Source: Bacteroidota bacterium (GTDB lineage: Bacteria; Bacteroidota; Bacteroidia; Chitinophagales; LD1). Taken from it: a stretch of 7,137 nucleotides of DNA. A program made the translations under genes and the position numbers. The stretch lies in contig PLSN01000296.1 of NCBI GenBank assembly GCA_003165135.1, forward strand, positions 533 to 7,669, read 5' to 3'. Shown here piece after piece: positions 5,279 through 7,137 of the stretch. Under the pieces are notes generated by a model. That model did no database searches, was not told the origin of the DNA, and worked only from the letters and a program-made list of their open reading frames with translations. Each line of letters starts with the position of its first letter. Position 1 is the stretch's first letter.

Positions 5279-6637
5279 ATGAAAAAGGGCGTTCACATAT
5301 TTCTGATTTTATCGCTTACATTTCAAATAAAGACTTATTCGCAAGTTTGGAGCGAATTGGGGGGCACTAATTCCTTAAAGGCAAACAATCAAATTAAGTG
5401 TATCTACTCCGATCCCGCAGGCAATATTTATGCAGCTGGTTATTTCACAAATGATTCCAATAACTTTTATGTGGCTAAATACAATGGCACATCATGGAGT
5501 GAATTGGGAGGCTTTAATGCAATCCACGCTAATGCAAGTATTATGACTATGTGTGGAGATGCTTCTGGGAATATATACGCTGCAGGTGGTTTCCTGGATA
5601 GTACGGGTAAAGAATACGTGGCCAAATTTAATGGTACATCCTGGAGCGAACTAGGCGGAATAAATGGATTAAACGCCAACGCAGGTATATTTTCGATTTG
5701 TTCTGACCCATCAGGAAATATTTATGCCGGTGGTTGGTTTACAAATGCTTCGGGATACTATGTGGCTAAATATGATGGTACCTCATGGAGTCAGTTAGGA
5801 AATATGACCTCACTCCAAATTTCCTTTGGGTTAATAAACTTATGCAGCGATCCGTCAGGAAACATTTATGCTGTCGGTTGGTTTACAAATGCAAATAATA
5901 ACTATTATGTGGCGAAATATGATGGCAACTCATGGAGTGAACTAGGAGGGTTTAATGCCCTCGGTGCTGATCTTGTCATCCAAAGTATTTATAGTGATTC
6001 CATTGGTAATATATATGCGGCAGGCAGTTTTAATAATACGGCTGGTGGATACGTAGCAAAATACAATGGAAGTAACTGGAGCGGTATAGGTGGAAATGGT
6101 TTGGCAGCTAATGGTGTTATTCAAAGTATATGTGGAGATATTCATGGCAATATATATGCCGGTGGTAATTTTCTAAATGATTCTTCAAGGAGATATGTGG
6201 CTATATATGATGGGGGATCATGGTATGAATTGGGAGGTTCTAATTCCTTTATAGCCAATGGCGAAATTAATGTTGTTGCTAGTGATAAATATGGTAATAT
6301 ATATGCCGCAGGGCTATTTACAAATAGTGACACAAATTATTACATAGCTAAATACGGAGCAGCACCCTCAGGTATCCATGAAATAAACCAATCAAACTTT
6401 ATCAAAATTTCCCCCAATCCATCAAACAGCCTCATAACAATCTCCTCAGGAGAAACTTTATCTGATGCTACCATCCGCCTCACAGACCTCGCGGGTCAAA
6501 CTGTGATGGGGAAAGACAATCTATCGGGCACTTCAGTCATGCTTGATATTTCCGCGTTACCGAAGGGCATGTACTTCGTCTCTGTACAACAAGGAGAAAA
6601 CAGATGGACAGGAAAAATCGTGAAGACCAATAAGTAG
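5279..6637 (+). CDS. Secreted seven-repeat (probable beta-propeller) protein with type IX secretion sorting domain
   Basis: This 452-residue protein begins MKKGVHIFLILSLTF, a signal peptide cleaved near SQ/VW (residue 22). The reading frame is open further upstream to a GTG at 5138, but that extension is not signal-like and would cross the intergenic inverted repeats, so ATG 5279 is chosen. Residues 24-360 are seven tandem repeats of 46-49 residues, each with W-S-E-L-G-G near the start, SGNIYA-A/G-G in the middle and YVAKY-N/D-G at the end. Seven such units suggest a closed seven-bladed beta-propeller. The rest (about 374-452, KISPNPSN, then ALPKGMYFVSV) is a type A T9SS sorting domain, so the protein should be exported to the surface or medium. 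No enzymatic residues stand out; binding is the likeliest role. Repeat DNA is AT-rich while the sorting domain is closer to neighbouring composition. Confidence 0.9.
   Translation: MKKGVHIFLILSLTFQIKTYSQVWSELGGTNSLKANNQIKCIYSDPAGNIYAAGYFTNDSNNFYVAKYNGTSWSELGGFNAIHANASIMTMCGDASGNIYAAGGFLDSTGKEYVAKFNGTSWSELGGINGLNANAGIFSICSDPSGNIYAGGWFTNASGYYVAKYDGTSWSQLGNMTSLQISFGLINLCSDPSGNIYAVGWFTNANNNYYVAKYDGNSWSELGGFNALGADLVIQSIYSDSIGNIYAAGSFNNTAGGYVAKYNGSNWSGIGGNGLAANGVIQSICGDIHGNIYAGGNFLNDSSRRYVAIYDGGSWYELGGSNSFIANGEINVVASDKYGNIYAAGLFTNSDTNYYIAKYGAAPSGIHEINQSNFIKISPNPSNSLITISSGETLSDATIRLTDLAGQTVMGKDNLSGTSVMLDISALPKGMYFVSVQQGENRWTGKIVKTNK
5348..6358 (+). repeat. Seven in-frame tandem repeats encoding propeller blades
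   Basis: Units start at 5348, 5495, 5642, 5786, 5933, 6077 and 6221, each 138-147 nt. All encode the W-S-E-L-G-G start except unit 4 (WSQLGN), unit 6 (WSGIGG) and unit 7 (WYELGG). GNIYA is invariant in all seven, and six of seven end in a YVAK/YIAK-type strand (unit 6 has YVAIYDG). Unit 4 is the most diverged in its first half. Length changes are whole codons, mostly in the loop after the F-T-N motif. The pattern indicates duplication followed by divergence rather than very recent copying. Confidence 0.9.
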
Positions 6638-6693
6638 TAGGCTCAGCGAAGAGGCTTATCTTGAGTATATTCATCGGAGACATAAATATTAAA

Positions 6694-6701
6694 TATCTTT
6701 A
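6694..6701 (+). promoter_or_regulatory. Candidate -7 box of the adhesin gene
   Basis: TATCTTTA, identical to the octamer before the antitoxin, ends 18 nt before the GTG start at 6720. No TTG is found at a normal -33 distance; the nearest upstream TTG is at 6661-6663, about 30 nt away. The 82-nt gap after the propeller gene shows no convincing terminator, so co-transcription remains possible. Confidence 0.3.
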
Positions 6702-6703
6702 GT

Positions 6704-6718
6704 TGGTCAAACCGACCA
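6704..6718 (+). promoter_or_regulatory. Small hairpin abutting the adhesin start codon
   Basis: TGGTC (6704-6708) pairs with GACCA (6714-6718) around AAACC, ending one base before the GTG start. It could modulate ribosome access. Five base pairs are modest and chance is not excluded. Confidence 0.25.
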
Positions 6719-6719
6719 T

Positions 6720-7137
6720 GTGAAAAAACAGCTCACTCCTATCCTGCTTATATTGCTTCTGCTGCTCTGCGCATCGGGATATGGACAAATCACTATCACG
6801 ACATCCAATACACCATCTATCTGCTATAATGACGGCAGCCTGACCGTCAATGCCTCCGGCGGCACCGCGCCTTATAGCTATACGATCACCGCCGGCCCTT
6901 CTAATCCCAATATCACCTATCCTATCACGCTCCCTACAGGACAAAATACATTCAATAATCTGCCCCACGGTACCTATACGATCGTCGTGACCGATGGCAC
7001 GGGCAATACAGGAACATTTAATGCATCGGTAGGCGGGACATATCAGTTTCCGAGTATGACTTTTGATACAACATTCATACCCGGTATCATCTGTCTAGCC
7101 TCAGGCGGCCTGCCACCGTATCAGTATGCTGTTTCGT
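6720..7137 (+). CDS. SprB-repeat adhesin-like secreted protein (N-terminal part, runs off the window)
   Basis: The reading frame is open from GTG 6720 to the window edge (139 codons plus one base). An in-frame TAA at 6690-6692 and no ATG, GTG or TTG between it and 6720 make the GTG the start; the ATG at 6718 is out of frame and runs straight into TGA. The first 23 residues are a signal peptide (KK, then a leucine run LLILLLLLC, cleavage near YGQ/ITI). From about 33 the pattern SICYNDGSLTV, ASGGTAPYSYTI, LPHGTYTIVVTDGTG matches the SprB repeat of gliding-motility adhesins. A second copy seems to begin near residue 124 (ICLASGGLPPYQY). Such proteins are often very long and end in a T9SS signal, which lies outside the window. 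Likely role: surface adhesion or gliding. Composition is GC-rich compared with the propeller gene before it. Confidence 0.85.
   Translation, partial: MKKQLTPILLILLLLLCASGYGQITITTSNTPSICYNDGSLTVNASGGTAPYSYTITAGPSNPNITYPITLPTGQNTFNNLPHGTYTIVVTDGTGNTGTFNASVGGTYQFPSMTFDTTFIPGIICLASGGLPPYQYAVS

Noticed and set aside
5348..6358. CRISPR array or non-coding satellite
   Set aside because: The repeats are 138-147 nt, diverged, without spacers, and remain in one reading frame as protein repeats.
6638..6693. Intrinsic terminator after the propeller gene
   Set aside because: Only short imperfect complementarity (CTC and GAG around AGCGAA) without a T-run was found.
6735..6790. Lipoprotein signal on the adhesin (cysteine at residue 17)
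   Set aside because: The residues before the cysteine are all leucine, not the small residues a lipobox needs; a standard signal peptide cleaved later near YGQ fits better.
6699..6968. Minus-strand open frame of 89 codons
   Set aside because: It is antisense to the signal peptide and SprB repeat of the plus-strand adhesin, whose frame is open to the window edge and has recognisable homology.

Overview
This window looks like part of a Bacteroidota chromosome, most likely from the Chitinophagia/Sphingobacteriia/Cytophagia side of the phylum, though sequence alone does not settle the class. Two complete proteins end in type A Por secretion (type IX, T9SS) sorting domains. A third opens with an SprB-type adhesin repeat. 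There is a DUF4199 membrane protein, start codons lack obvious Shine-Dalgarno sequences, and boxes matching the phylum's -7 promoter consensus TAnnTTTG lie 16-21 nt before several starts.

Layout. Minus strand, read right to left: a dihydroorotase-family protein (5060-3780) overlaps a four-helix DUF4199 protein (3793-3212) by 14 nt. A terminator-like hairpin follows, then a secreted T9SS protein (3131-1764) and finally a membrane-anchored family 2 glycosyltransferase (1023-76). Between the last two, on the plus strand, sits a type II toxin-antitoxin pair (1188-1750) whose RelE/ParE-type toxin is broken by a frameshift. Plus strand, right side: a T9SS protein with seven tandem 46-49 residue repeats (5279-6637), probably a seven-bladed beta-propeller, and the first 139 codons of an SprB-like adhesin (6720 to the window end).

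Function. From memory, dihydroorotase-like, DUF4199 and glycosyltransferase genes tend to be neighbours in Bacteroidota. If so, the secreted protein and the toxin-antitoxin pair interrupt that cluster here. The dihydroorotase homologue has lost most of its metal-binding and catalytic residues (HxH is NAN, the HVS histidine is Asp, the SDHAPH-type motif is SQHNPQ). It is therefore probably not a pyrimidine-pathway enzyme. Its translational coupling to a membrane protein suggests a structural or regulatory role. The three secreted proteins suggest a surface or gliding/adhesion function but share no obvious operon.

Non-coding features. The divergent region at 5061-5278 holds tandem -7 boxes for the dihydroorotase-like gene, a nested 44-nt inverted repeat, and a smaller palindrome just before the propeller gene. 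Base composition is uneven: in single 60-nt lines I counted by hand, the propeller repeats and the toxin-antitoxin genes were about 28-42% GC, against about 50-68% in the dihydroorotase-like and adhesin genes. I saw no rRNA, tRNA, CRISPR array or transposase.
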